Shown: positions 9,189 to 18,494 of the stretch, piece by piece
How positions within the stretch are numbered: position 1 is the first letter of the stretch
Layout of the letters: each line of letters opens with the position of its first letter
NCBI GenBank assembly: GCA_964007875.1
Contig: CAXGAH010000023.1
Coordinates: 1 to 34,572, forward strand
DNA length: 34,572 nucleotides
Direction of reading: 5' to 3'
From: UBA1275 sp002323515
GTDB taxonomy: Bacteria; Bacteroidota; Rhodothermia; Balneolales; Balneolaceae
The notes under the pieces: model-generated
The model's input: only the letters and a program-made list of their open reading frames with translations
Database searches by the model: none
What the model was told of the DNA's origin: nothing
Made by a program: the position numbers and the translations under genes

Positions 9189-11360
9189 CTAAAATGCCTC
9201 TCCAATGGATAAGTACAATGCCCACCTTGCCCATGATTGTTTGCCTCGTACTCCAGGGATTATACCTAAATCTTCGGAACTAGGATTCAACTTATAGGCC
9301 AGATCAATTCTAATAGGCCCAATGGGTGCTCGATATCTAATCCCAGCACCTAAAGCCCATTGAATATCTTTTATGGTAATGCTTTCCGTATTCGTCCAAA
9401 CCTGCCCACCGTCCAAAAATACAACTCCATATCCACCCCTCCATTTTTCAAACTGCTCTCTCCATTCTAGATTTAGAGTTAAAGAGGCCTTTCCCCCGGT
9501 TGGGACAAAACTATACCTACTTATTGCACCATTTGATGTACTATCTACTCGTTCTACCCACTCCTTAGGTCCCAAGCTATGTCTTGCCCAGCCCCTAACA
9601 AGGGTACTTCCACCGTTATAAAACCGGACGTCGGATGGAAGGCTATCACGATTTTGTTCAAAAATCCAACCCCCTCGAATTCGACTTGCAAAAACAGATT
9701 TATTCCCTACTGGAGTGTATTTCCGGATGTCCAATAACAGACGTTGATAACTAAAATCACCCTCCCCAAAAAGTCCCGATAATTCTATGGTAGGTTGAAC
9801 TGAAAACGTATTATACCCAATAATTCCCTGCGAATGATACCTTGAACTAAGATTAAAGACCGATAAATTATAGGTAAGTAGACTATCTGGAATACCCTGA
9901 CCCGCTTCTACATTAGACTCATCGTTACGTGCATAACGATAAGAGAATGTTCCAGTTAACCGGCTATTAACCACATAACTAAATGCGCTACCCATTCCTG
10001 AAGATGTAATATTATAAGCTCTTTCATCGCGGTATTGCATAAATGGATGAATCCGAACACTACTTTTGGTATTGAATACATATGGGAAAAGATAATCGGC
10101 CTCCAGATAGCGTTCGAAATAAGAAAGTTTCAATTCAGTAGAAAATTGCTGCCCTCCACCTCCTAAATTTCTATGAACCCATGACCATTGCGTTCGGAAT
10201 AATTGATAACTATCTGATACGCGAAAAGAACGCTCTAATCGGTCAAAATAACCTAGTCCACCTCTCCACTGAAACGAGCGCAAGTTCTCTTCCTTCACTT
10301 GTACCTGCAGCGTCAACGCTTCATCATCTGACTGTTCAGAAATCTGTATCGTAGCCCGATCAAACAATGGATGGGCATATAGTTGTGTAAGAGAATTTCT
10401 TTTTTCGGTTTCACTGAAATATTGTCCCAGCTTAAGAGTCAGTTCTCTTTGAACTACCTTTTTTGGTACTGTTCGCTCACCATCTACAAGAATTTCTTGA
10501 ATGATTGGTCTTTGCCCAAGAATAATATCAAAGCCTAATTGTTTTGCCTTGGTTTCAGTAAAACCCCTTCCGGTTGATTGTTCTCCCAAATCGCTCCGCA
10601 TAACTACCTGTGCATACACATATCCTTTTTCTCGCAGCGCCGTACGCAAACGATTTTGCTCGCGCAACATATCCAAATCTGTATAGGTGCTATTTTTTAA
10701 TCGTACTGCTTGGCTTAGTTGGTCAAAAAATAAGAGCCCAAGTCCCTGCTCGCGTAATTCAATCTGAGCTTCAACGCTCACGTCTACGCCCTGGGTTCGA
10801 ACCCAATTTAAACCTTTGGTATCTTCTAATTCAGAAGCTGCGATAACTAAACGTATTTCAACCGACGAAATGGTTGTGGGCTCACCCAAGCTAATATGAA
10901 ACCAAACATCCCAAAATACATTATTTGCAACCGGTACTACGTGTGCATGTACCCTAGCATCCTCATATCCTTGGGCATTCAAAAAGCTTTTTAGCTGTTG
11001 TAATTGTTGCTTTAAAATGGTTGCATCCCACTTTGGAAGATCTGCATTGATCAGATCAGGGAGTACTTGTGAAAAGTTGTACAACGACCAAGCTTGCACC
11101 ACCGCCCACTGCTGTTTCCACCAAGCTGGTGTTTCGGTATTTATCTTATTTCGTAGTATAGGTTCAGTAAAACGCTCCTGACCTCCAAAACGAATGGCTC
11201 TCACCGGTATCTTTTCGGGTATATCATTGGGCCAGCTAAGCGTGTTTTCTTCCACAACAAAACCGCCCATAGCAGGCTCTATCTGTCCGAATGCATCTTC
11301 CGACAAGCAGAGACCTACCATAACCAATAAAATAAATGGGCCCCTCAAATACGAACTCAT
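9189..11360 (-). CDS. Omp85-family outer membrane protein (BamA/TamA-like)
   Basis: I take the ATG at 11360 as the start (723 residues); a TTG five codons upstream is a weaker option. It opens with a signal peptide (MSSYLRGPFILLVMVGLCLS). Residues from about 35 to 380 contain POTRA-like units: PVRAIRFGGQERFTEPILRN, a central one, and RPIIQEILVDGERTVPKKVV with the typical sequence continuing through QYFSETEKRN. The C-terminal half is a beta-barrel rich in aromatic alternation, with FYNGGSTLVRGW resembling the conserved lid-loop RGF/RGW motif, and a late GPIRIDLAYKL strand. TamA-like proteins insert or move envelope components; which one is not evident. It is not next to bam genes, so a secondary Omp85/TamA-like role fits better than the essential BamA. 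Confidence 0.85.
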   Translation of the reverse strand: MSSYLRGPFILLVMVGLCLSEDAFGQIEPAMGGFVVEENTLSWPNDIPEKIPVRAIRFGGQERFTEPILRNKINTETPAWWKQQWAVVQAWSLYNFSQVLPDLINADLPKWDATILKQQLQQLKSFLNAQGYEDARVHAHVVPVANNVFWDVWFHISLGEPTTISSVEIRLVIAASELEDTKGLNWVRTQGVDVSVEAQIELREQGLGLLFFDQLSQAVRLKNSTYTDLDMLREQNRLRTALREKGYVYAQVVMRSDLGEQSTGRGFTETKAKQLGFDIILGQRPIIQEILVDGERTVPKKVVQRELTLKLGQYFSETEKRNSLTQLYAHPLFDRATIQISEQSDDEALTLQVQVKEENLRSFQWRGGLGYFDRLERSFRVSDSYQLFRTQWSWVHRNLGGGGQQFSTELKLSYFERYLEADYLFPYVFNTKSSVRIHPFMQYRDERAYNITSSGMGSAFSYVVNSRLTGTFSYRYARNDESNVEAGQGIPDSLLTYNLSVFNLSSRYHSQGIIGYNTFSVQPTIELSGLFGEGDFSYQRLLLDIRKYTPVGNKSVFASRIRGGWIFEQNRDSLPSDVRFYNGGSTLVRGWARHSLGPKEWVERVDSTSNGAISRYSFVPTGGKASLTLNLEWREQFEKWRGGYGVVFLDGGQVWTNTESITIKDIQWALGAGIRYRAPIGPIRIDLAYKLNPSSEDLGIIPGVRGKQSWARWALYLSIGEAF

Positions 11361-11462
11361 ACCTATAAAATTCAATAATATTCAATATCTAAACAATCAA
11401 TCTATAATATAGTATCTTAGATACAAGCAAAAATAGTTTTAGTCTCTATCTACCATCTAATT

Positions 11463-12776
11463 ATGAAACTTAACTCTCGCTTATTTTCTAGCATCACGTC
11501 TCATAATACCCAAGCCTATTTACTGATTGTACTCTTTGGTGGACTTTTTCTTTACAGCTGCTCCACTACCGAGCCCTTCAGTGGGTATTCATACGATCCA
11601 CCTGACGTTACCGATACCCAAGACAAGGAAATTCTTTACCAGAACAAACGGGTTATTGGGTTTGGACAACCTCGTATCTGGATTAGCAATGAATTTTCGG
11701 GCGCCCGAGTTTCGGATGCCTGGTTGGCGTCAGGACTAGTTCAGGATACCGTTGTTATTCGAATTAAACCAGAAAACGCTCCTATTAACAACTCTCCATG
11801 GTATGCTTTTCAAATTTGGAGTGACCAAGCTCGTGAAGTACTTATTCGCTTATCATACGAAGGTGCTCGACACCGATACATCCCTAAAATCGCACGCATC
11901 ACGGAACCAACAAACTGGAATCTTTTGCAGGATAGCACATCCTATTCAGCGGACGGGTCGGTTCACTTTAACGTACAAATAGGCACCGATAAACAGTGGA
12001 TTGCAGCACATCCTATTCATCCAAATAGCGTTGAAGCATTAGAAGAATATCCAGAATCCCATGGTTTTGCTTCAGAAATTTTAGTGGATACGATTGGTTA
12101 TTCACACAACAATAGGGCCATCCTTCAATGGCAAAGCCAAGATCATGCGAAAATCGAGAAAGAGGGCTTATTACTCCTATTTTCAAGGCAACATCCCCCC
12201 GAGGTGTCTGGATATCGCAGTTTTCTATATCTCTTTAACAGGTTGATGGGTGCCGACGAGCTTGCACAAGCGTTTAGGTCCAACTTTCACATCATTGCCT
12301 ATCCAATGATGAATCCAGATGGAGTCGAGCAAGGGCATTGGAGGCATAATTCTAAGGGAATAGACTTGAACAGAGATTGGGAATTTTTTCGCCAACCTGA
12401 AACCAGATCCGTCCGAGATGTATTGACTCCATTAGCAGATGGTCGTTATAATGTGGTTTATGGCATAGATTTTCATTCAACCAACGAAAATGTCTTCTAC
12501 CCTATCAACGAAGAAGTAATCACCGGCATAGACAACTTCACTCAGCGCTGGTTTCCCTTTGTTGCCGAAGCAAATCCTGAGCTAAACTTCCGAAGCGAAG
12601 AATTTGAACCCAACTCACCCATCACAAAAAATTGGGTCTACAAAACCTTCGGCACCGATGCCCTGACCTTCGAAGTTGAGGATGAACTAAGTGAAGAAGC
12701 AATGCAAAGCTTAGGTCATTCAGCGGCAGAATCACTCATGAAGTTGTTGCTAGAAGAATTAGTAGCCACTGAGTAG
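11463..12776 (+). CDS. M14-family zinc carboxypeptidase-like lipoprotein
   Basis: A 437-residue secreted protein. The N-terminus has a hydrophobic segment ending in LFLYSC, a plausible lipobox, so it is probably anchored in the envelope. The catalytic domain occupies the second half: QHPPEVSG supplies the HxxE zinc pair, PMMNPDGV and KGIDLNRDW are hallmark M14 segments, DFHST carries the third zinc-ligand His, and FEVEDE carries the probable catalytic Glu. The first half (residues 30-180) is a beta-rich region of the type that precedes M14 domains in related lipoproteins. It would trim C-terminal residues from peptides or peptidoglycan-derived peptides; the substrate is unknown. It is divergent from the Omp85-like gene. 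Confidence 0.85.
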   Translation: MKLNSRLFSSITSHNTQAYLLIVLFGGLFLYSCSTTEPFSGYSYDPPDVTDTQDKEILYQNKRVIGFGQPRIWISNEFSGARVSDAWLASGLVQDTVVIRIKPENAPINNSPWYAFQIWSDQAREVLIRLSYEGARHRYIPKIARITEPTNWNLLQDSTSYSADGSVHFNVQIGTDKQWIAAHPIHPNSVEALEEYPESHGFASEILVDTIGYSHNNRAILQWQSQDHAKIEKEGLLLLFSRQHPPEVSGYRSFLYLFNRLMGADELAQAFRSNFHIIAYPMMNPDGVEQGHWRHNSKGIDLNRDWEFFRQPETRSVRDVLTPLADGRYNVVYGIDFHSTNENVFYPINEEVITGIDNFTQRWFPFVAEANPELNFRSEEFEPNSPITKNWVYKTFGTDALTFEVEDELSEEAMQSLGHSAAESLMKLLLEELVATE

Positions 12777-12869
12777 TAGCAGTAACATCCACAAATAGCA
12801 TCAGCAACAACAAGAAAGCCAAACCATAAAGCATTGAACATTGGCACGCAGATGAATCCAAGGAACACA

Positions 12870-13791
12870 ATGTACCACCAGGGTCATGATCACGGGCATC
12901 ATCATCATGCCGTTGATAAAGACCTTCCCACCTACAAACTCTGGATCTCCATACTTCTTAATCTGGTCATTACCTTGGTACAGTTCATAGGAGGTTTGGT
13001 ATCTAATAGCCTTGCTTTATTATCGGATGCAGGACATAACCTCAATGATACACTATCCTTGGGAAATGCACTCTATGCACGTAAAATTGGACAAAAAAAA
13101 GCGGACTTGGCTAACACATTCGGTTACAAACGCGCCGAAATCATAGGCGCTTTCATTAACCTTATAACCTTAATCATTATTGCACTAGTATTGGTAAAAG
13201 AAGGGATAGAACGATTTATAGACCCCATATCCATAGATGGGTCCATCATGCTATGGGTTGCTGTAATCGGCTTGCTAGGTAATGTAGTCACTGCCATTTT
13301 ATTACATAGCTAGCGGAAAGAAAATTTGAACATGAAATCGGCCTATTTGCACATTCTTTCAGATGCCTTTTTTTCCGTCGGGGTTATACTTGGGGGATGG
13401 TTGATACTCTATTACCAATGGTATTGGGTAGATAGCGTGTTGACCATTGCAATCGGAATCTACATTCTCTTTCATTCCTACCACATGCTTCGTGAGAGTA
13501 TTGATATTTTGATGGAGGCTACTCCAGGGCATATCTCACTACCAGAACCTGAGAATGTTTTAAAAAAAATAGACTTGGTTGAAGGATATACATCACCTAC
13601 ATATTTGGAATTTGAATAAATCTCAAACTCTCTTAGAATATCATGTACTCATCGATGAATCGAATATGCAATATATTGAGCGGATCAAAAAAACCATCAA
13701 AGATTTTTTAAGCGCTTCATATAACATTCATCATTCTACCTTAGAATTCGAATGGATACCTTGTGCGGATGAACATTCGGATTGTCGCTGA
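12870..13791 (+). pseudogene. cation diffusion facilitator (CzcD/ZitB-like) broken by a stop and a frameshift
   Basis: A zinc-type cation/proton antiporter gene in three pieces. The ATG at 12870 has AAGGA just upstream and starts a His-rich tail (MYHQGHDHGHHHH). The first piece holds the early membrane segments with LLSDAGHNLND (HxxxD metal site). A TAG at 13311 interrupts the frame after LLHS; the same frame resumes with KENLNMKSAYLHILSDAFF, giving the second HxxxD site. A one-base frameshift between about 13581 and 13587 separates DLVEG from IHHLHIWNLN, which belongs to the C-terminal cytoplasmic metal-binding domain. All expected parts remain, so the gene either broke recently or the read contains two errors. 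The protein should have exported Zn, Co or Cd. Confidence 0.82.
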
Positions 13792-13843
13792 GGTATATTC
13801 TTCATAAATATATCCTTTCACTATACTCCTTAACCCGCCTGTT

Positions 13844-14461
13844 ATGAACACCAAACCTACCTTGGCTAAGCCTTCCTCCTTTGTACTTACCTTTATTTTT
13901 CTATGCTTTTTATTGACTCAAAGTGCCTGTATGAATGACTACAAAGTCATTGATGACATGAACGATGCTTCATTTGAGTTGATAAATCAAGACAGTGTGA
14001 GGGTTATATTCCCGGAAGATTTTCTTGGAGAATATGTGGTTATGGGATTTGTGTACACTAATTGCCCCGATATTTGTCCTTTAATCACCCAGAACCTAAT
14101 TAAAATTCAAAAGGATATGGGCTATCCCAGTAATGTGCAGTTTTTAGGGGTGAGTTTTGATCCACTCCGAGATACCCCTGAAGTCCTACACCGTTATAAA
14201 GAGGTGTTTAAAGTAGACGAAAATATCAACTTCCTCACAGGTGAACCAACAATGGTTCAAAGTTTTATGGATAGTGTTAGAGTACGAACCCAAGAGTCTA
14301 TGCGTACAACCACCGAAAGTGGAAAAGAAATCTATTTTCTAAATCATTCTGATAAAATTATGGTGATGAACCCAAAGGGTGAAATCATTATTGAATATGG
14401 TGGAAGCATGCCTATTATTCCATCACTTATTGTTCAAGATTTACAATCACTCATTCAATAA
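13844..14461 (+). CDS. Sco1/SenC family copper chaperone lipoprotein
   Basis: A 205-residue thioredoxin-fold protein. After an N-terminal hydrophobic segment the likely lipid-anchored Cys is C29 (LLTQSAC). The copper-binding CxxxC motif is YTNCPDICP (C74, C78) and the distal copper-ligand His is H168 in FLNHSDKI. FDPLRDTPEVL is typical of the family. Sco proteins deliver copper to the CuA centre of cytochrome oxidase or keep its thiols reduced, working on the periplasmic side of the inner membrane. The next gene encodes a PCuAC-like copper chaperone, its known functional partner, ten bases downstream, so the two are very probably one transcript. No oxidase genes are in view. Confidence 0.92.
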   Translation: MNTKPTLAKPSSFVLTFIFLCFLLTQSACMNDYKVIDDMNDASFELINQDSVRVIFPEDFLGEYVVMGFVYTNCPDICPLITQNLIKIQKDMGYPSNVQFLGVSFDPLRDTPEVLHRYKEVFKVDENINFLTGEPTMVQSFMDSVRVRTQESMRTTTESGKEIYFLNHSDKIMVMNPKGEIIIEYGGSMPIIPSLIVQDLQSLIQ

Positions 14462-14471
14462 TTACCATTTT

Positions 14472-15020
14472 ATGAATAATCAAAACCTTTTATTTAGCTC
14501 AGCCTCTACTAGTACGAAACCACTAATCTTACTCCTATTATTTGTTTCAATTAGTCTGGGGCTAATGCTTGGATGCAACAATAAGGTTAATCGACCCGAT
14601 TCAGCTCTTGAGGAACAAGGTCGCATAACCGATTTATCCATGGCTGAATCGGAATGGAATATTGCCATAGAAGACGCTTGGGCTCGTCCTACAAAAGCGG
14701 GTATGATGAGTGCTGCTTATTTTACTATGCATAATGTTGGTTCGGTTCCCGATAGTCTTGTTCAGGTTTCCTCAAATGCTTCTAAGGATGTGCAAATACA
14801 TCTGAGTTATATGAACGACGAAATCATGATGATGGAAGAGCAGCCATTTGTTGCCATTCAAGCTTCTGAGCACATCCCTTTCCAACCAGGAGGGTATCAT
14901 ATAATGATTATTCAACCAACTAAGGATATGGAGGAAGGGGATAGCATTAGCTTGTTATTATATTTTAAATCCGGAATGATCATAGAAGAAAGGATACAGG
15001 TCGGAAATCCGACAATGTGA
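14472..15020 (+). CDS. PCuAC-family periplasmic copper chaperone
   Basis: A 182-residue lipoprotein; the ATG at 14472 gives a clean signal with lipobox LMLGC (C35), whereas an upstream in-frame start overlaps sco and spoils it. The mature part opens with the typical IAIEDAWARPT and carries the copper ligands of the family: H110 (VQIHLSYM), Met at 119-121 (EIMMMEEQ), H143 and M145 (GGYHIMII). The His/Met arrangement H-M-H-M is as expected. PCuAC binds Cu(I) outside the inner membrane and hands it to CuA sites together with Sco. The gene follows the Sco gene with a ten-base gap, fitting a two-gene copper delivery operon. Confidence 0.9.
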   Translation: MNNQNLLFSSASTSTKPLILLLLFVSISLGLMLGCNNKVNRPDSALEEQGRITDLSMAESEWNIAIEDAWARPTKAGMMSAAYFTMHNVGSVPDSLVQVSSNASKDVQIHLSYMNDEIMMMEEQPFVAIQASEHIPFQPGGYHIMIIQPTKDMEEGDSISLLLYFKSGMIIEERIQVGNPTM

Positions 15021-15042
15021 GCAAAATATTGGCCAAACGTTA

Positions 15043-15085
15043 GCCATAAAAAAACCCTCAGACCTGTCAGGATCGGGGGTTTAAG
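15043..15085 (-). terminator. terminator of the DUF411 gene
   Basis: AAACCC (15052-15057) pairs with GGGTTT (15077-15082) and the inner bases can extend the stem. Read on the minus strand it is followed by a run of T, so it fits an intrinsic terminator for the minus-strand DUF411 gene that ends at 15164; it may also stop the PCuAC transcript coming the other way. Confidence 0.6.
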
Positions 15086-15163
15086 TCGGTTTGAGTTATT
15101 CGGAGTTTGAATCTACAATATGTCCATATAACATTGCACAACTCGAAAATGGTTCCCAAAAAT

Positions 15164-15688
15164 TTATCTATACGAGCTATACACGGAAGTGCTTCCGTCC
15201 GAATTAATTAAGAGTACATCATAGGGGTCTGCGTTAGGGCCTTCCATCCCCGGTGACCCTTCTGGCATACCTGGAACTGAGAGTCCTATAGCATCTGGGC
15301 GTTCCTTCAATAATCGTTGAACATCCGCTGGAGGTACATGACCCTCCACGATATAACCATCGATCATAGCAGTATGGCAGGAGGTTAGTTCGTTAGAAAT
15401 ACCCTGCTCAGATTTAATAGCCCCTAATTCCCGAGTGACCTTTTCAGTAACAAAAAAACCTTCTTTGTTCATATGTTCGGCCCAACGTGTACAACACATA
15501 CAACCCTCGTTCTTGTACATGGTAACTAAAATAGCGCCTTCGGGAGCTTGCATCACAGAACTTGTAGATTCCATGCTTGTCTCAGCCATAGTTTGGAGCT
15601 CTTCAGCATCTGTAGAAGGCCAAAATAAGATAGCCACTCCAAAAACTGTAATAAAAGACCCTAAAAATAAAATTTGTTGATTATTCAT
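15164..15688 (-). CDS. DUF411 domain metal-binding protein
   Basis: A 174-residue protein with an N-terminal membrane segment or uncleaved signal (residues 5-23) and a DUF411 domain: MYKNEGCMCCTRWAEHM carries a Cys cluster (C63, C65, C66), SCHTA gives C104 and H105, and YIVEGHVPPADVQRLL is the family's conserved ending. Proteins of this type are often found beside copper or other metal resistance genes and are thought to bind metal in the periplasm. Here it converges on the Sco/PCuAC pair, which supports a copper link. A low-complexity Gly/Met/Pro stretch (VPGMPEGSPGMEGP) follows and may add Met ligands; that is inference. Confidence 0.85.
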   Translation of the reverse strand: MNNQQILFLGSFITVFGVAILFWPSTDAEELQTMAETSMESTSSVMQAPEGAILVTMYKNEGCMCCTRWAEHMNKEGFFVTEKVTRELGAIKSEQGISNELTSCHTAMIDGYIVEGHVPPADVQRLLKERPDAIGLSVPGMPEGSPGMEGPNADPYDVLLINSDGSTSVYSSYR

Positions 15689-15751
15689 TGATATACATTA
15701 TATGATGGATAGTTGAATTTTTTCACCTATGTATATTACACTAAAAAATTG

Positions 15752-15782
15752 CACTCAGTTCATAAATTCTTCATTATTTTTG
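15752..15782 (+). promoter_or_regulatory. possible Bacteroidetes-type promoter for the DUF423 gene
   Basis: TATTTTTG at 15775-15782 fits the TAnnTTTG -7 element, and a TTG lies 23 bases upstream near 15749-15751, slightly further than usual. It sits 36 bases before the ATG at 15819. Pattern match only. Confidence 0.35.
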
Positions 15783-15818
15783 TAAATCTTATCAGTACTT
15801 ACCAAATAAACAACTGTT

Positions 15819-16205
15819 ATGACCTATCCAATTTCTCGCTTTAGTGCAATGTCCCTAGTGTTTTTAGCTTTTGCTGTTGCATTGGGAGCCATGGGTTCTC
15901 ATATCTTAGAAAGTAAACTTTCAAGTAGTTTATTAGATACATGGGAAACCGCTGTTCAATATCAATTTTGGAATGCGCTAGGATTAATGGGTTTAAGTCT
16001 ATTAGAGCGTAGTTATCGTGTTTCCCTTGGACTAGCAATGAAATTCATAGTCAGCGGAATTGTACTCTTCTCGGGCAGTCTTTATGTCTTATGTTTGGCA
16101 CCAAATCCTTGGATCGTTTATCTCACTCCACTTGGCGGACTTTCTCTATTAATAGGATATACTGGAGCGGCTATACGACTAGTCCGTATGTCCAACGAAA
16201 ACTAA
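15819..16205 (+). CDS. DUF423 family small membrane protein
   Basis: A 128-residue protein with four membrane segments. The start (FLAFAVALGAMGSHILESKL), the middle (WETAVQYQFWNALGLMGLSLL) and the end (TPLGGLSLLIGYTGAAIRLV) match the DUF423/YwdK-like family of bacterial inner membrane proteins, whose length is usually 120-130 residues. Its function is unknown. It stands alone, divergent from the DUF411 gene and convergent with the histidine kinase gene. Confidence 0.85.
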   Translation: MTYPISRFSAMSLVFLAFAVALGAMGSHILESKLSSSLLDTWETAVQYQFWNALGLMGLSLLERSYRVSLGLAMKFIVSGIVLFSGSLYVLCLAPNPWIVYLTPLGGLSLLIGYTGAAIRLVRMSNEN

Positions 16206-16254
16206 GCATAGTTAAACTCTTTTCTGCACAATTAAGCCCTGTATTGCCACTGCA

Positions 16255-17658
16255 TCAGGTAATAATCGGTAGTTGAAAATAAAACCGACTACCTTTACCC
16301 ACCTCACTGCTTACTAGTATGTCAGTATCATGTGCTTTCAATATTCCTCGTACTACAGCAAGACCTAAGCCCGTGCCCCCTTTATCCCTTGAACGAGCTT
16401 TATCTGTTCGGTAAAAACGGTCAAAAAGCCGGTCTAGATGTTCGGAAGCAATACCAATTCCTGTATCCTCAACCGAAATTTGGACTTGAGTTTCAATCTG
16501 TTCACAAAGCACCTTTATATTACCTTCATTGGTATACTTTAAGGCGTTCATAATAAGGTTGTCCATGACCTGATCTAACTTATTTCTATCGGCATATACC
16601 GATGCATTAGTCAAGATTTTCAAGGTTAATTCTATGTTTTTTTCCTGCGCTAATGGTTCGTACGTAGTGATTATATTCTCTAGAAGAGACCCTATCTCTA
16701 CAGCCTCTTTATCTATAAAATGTTCATCCATATCGTAACGTTGCAACATTTTAATATCGTTAAATAAACGAACCACGCGTTCCACTTGATTCTGCATGGT
16801 TACCATATATTGCGCTTTTTTTTCCTTCGGTAAAGCCTCTATTTGAAGCATTTCTATAGAACCAGATATCGTATGTAATGGGTTTCTGACTTCGTGGGCA
16901 ATGTCGGCAAAAAATTGATTTTGTTTTTCGTTCAGTAATTGGAGCTGCCTATTATCCTTTTTAAACCGTTCCGCCATTTTATTGAGTGATGTGGCTAAGG
17001 TCCCGAATTCGTCGTTACGATCCATTTCAAGGGTCTCATGTGTCTGACCATCAGCAATGGTTAGTGCTGCATCATTTAGCTGTTTTATGGGCGCTGCCAT
17101 ATATTTAGAAAATATAAAGCTCACCAACATAACCGCAGCAATAGAGAATAACATACCGGCATAAATAATATGACGAATATTGTCTACCGCTTCGTAATAT
17201 TCTTCTTTATCCTTACTAATTCGTAAGTAACTTACACTAGGAAACCCATCATCTACTTTAGCAAAAGCCACTAACCTTGAATAAGTCGGATCATTCATCA
17301 CATAAATCTCTTCATTATTCCCTAGCACTGAATCCACTACTACCTCACTTAAAAATTCTCGTGAATCTACAAATACTTGTTCGGGCTGAGTATTATAGAT
17401 TGGTATACCAGTAGAATCAAATAAGGCTAAATCATAATCGAATAAAGCCGTGGTTTCTGTAATGAATGGAAAGAAATCGGTATTTTCATCCGAAGACTCT
17501 ACGGCTTGTCGAACAATCCGCATGTCGTTTTTAAATTCATCAAGCCCTGCTGCAAATAGGAAGAAACGAATGCTCAAAATAGCATAGGCGCTTATGGTGA
17601 TTATGCCGATAATCAATAATAATATGTAGGTTACTGAAAGCTTAGATTGAATATTCAT
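16255..17658 (-). CDS. sensor histidine kinase with HAMP domain
   Basis: A 467-residue membrane kinase. Order: membrane segment (about 8-34), an extracytoplasmic sensing region of roughly 130 residues, a second membrane segment (about 164-184), HAMP (about 185-238), a HisKA phosphoacceptor with H255 in ADIAHEVRNPLH, then an ATPase domain with the N box (DNLIMNALKYT), G1 (VEDTGIGI), F box (FDRFYRT) and G2 (GGTGLGLAVV). The response regulator gene lies upstream and overlaps it by four bases, a sign of translational coupling. The stimulus cannot be read from sequence; the acidic sensing region has no recognised domain. The nearby metal genes make a metal or envelope signal possible but unproven. 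Confidence 0.93.
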   Translation of the reverse strand: MNIQSKLSVTYILLLIIGIITISAYAILSIRFFLFAAGLDEFKNDMRIVRQAVESSDENTDFFPFITETTALFDYDLALFDSTGIPIYNTQPEQVFVDSREFLSEVVVDSVLGNNEEIYVMNDPTYSRLVAFAKVDDGFPSVSYLRISKDKEEYYEAVDNIRHIIYAGMLFSIAAVMLVSFIFSKYMAAPIKQLNDAALTIADGQTHETLEMDRNDEFGTLATSLNKMAERFKKDNRQLQLLNEKQNQFFADIAHEVRNPLHTISGSIEMLQIEALPKEKKAQYMVTMQNQVERVVRLFNDIKMLQRYDMDEHFIDKEAVEIGSLLENIITTYEPLAQEKNIELTLKILTNASVYADRNKLDQVMDNLIMNALKYTNEGNIKVLCEQIETQVQISVEDTGIGIASEHLDRLFDRFYRTDKARSRDKGGTGLGLAVVRGILKAHDTDILVSSEVGKGSRFYFQLPIIT

Positions 17659-18362
17659 GAATGTATAAACTCTCTATTGAAACCATAGCCAACACCTCTG
17701 TAGGTTTTTATTAATTTGCCTTCTTCCTTCATTTTTAACCGTAGATTTTTTATGTGCACATCTACGGTTCGATCAAAAATAAATTTCTCCTCGTCTGATA
17801 TATGCTCCAAAATTTCATGCCTGCTGTATACGACTTTAGGATGTGTAAAGAATAATTCAGCTATGATATATTCTGTATGGGTTAAATCTATTTGCTGGTC
17901 ACTTATAAACATCTGTTTTGAATCGGTATCCAAGTAAACATGATCGTACCGTAACCACTGCTTTTTTTCTGGTTGCATTCGACGGAGTTGACTCTCTACG
18001 TGCGCCTTAATCAAATGTAAGCCTGCTGGTTTTTTAATGTAGTCATCCGCACCTATTTCTAAGCCTTCAATTTCATCTTTTTCCTCATCTCTAGCTGTTA
18101 AAAAAAGAACTGGAATATCAGATAGTACCGGATGTTTTCTAATGTGTGCACAAATTTCTTTTCCATCCATGAAGGGCACCATTATATCTAAAATAGCTAA
18201 TTCAATTTCATCGGCATACGATTCTATTATAGCTAATGCCTGCTTTCCATCCTTTGCCCAGTGAACTTGAAAATGATTCAACTCTAAGTAATTGGCTAAC
18301 ATTTCGCCCGATTCTAATTCATCTTCCAGTAAAAGTAGGGTGTGTTTTATCTCCACGTTCAT
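17655..18362 (-). CDS. OmpR/PhoB-type response regulator
   Basis: I choose the ATG at 18362 (235 residues) because the receiver domain then starts normally with KHTLLLLEDE; an in-frame start 23 codons upstream adds an atypical tail. The receiver shows the acidic pair (E-D in LLEDE), the phosphoacceptor D59 in AILDIMVPFMDG and the conserved Lys in DDYIKKPAG. The C-terminal winged helix-turn-helix includes TVDVHIKNLRLKM and ends in the family hallmark TYRGVGYGF. It should control transcription after phosphorylation by the kinase encoded next to it. Its targets are unknown; the divergent dehydrogenase gene 132 bases away could be one. Confidence 0.92.
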   Translation of the reverse strand: MNVEIKHTLLLLEDELESGEMLANYLELNHFQVHWAKDGKQALAIIESYADEIELAILDIMVPFMDGKEICAHIRKHPVLSDIPVLFLTARDEEKDEIEGLEIGADDYIKKPAGLHLIKAHVESQLRRMQPEKKQWLRYDHVYLDTDSKQMFISDQQIDLTHTEYIIAELFFTHPKVVYSRHEILEHISDEEKFIFDRTVDVHIKNLRLKMKEEGKLIKTYRGVGYGFNREFIHS

Positions 18363-18494
18363 GGGGGTATATTGAAGATTAAGGTATTTAGAGGAGGCTC
18401 GATTTGACAAGTCTACAAATATATTTAGCACTATAGTTACTCTCTATAATTAACTAAATTATAAAGATAACTTTTGTAAATAACACCCAGTACT

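Noticed and set aside
13555..13590. Run of eight A at 13562-13569 as a programmed frameshift site joining the parts of the cation transporter.
   Set aside because: In the downstream frame a TAG follows the run at once (13570-13572), so the change of frame must lie later, at 13581-13587, where no slippery sequence is seen; the upstream TAG at 13311 would not be explained either.
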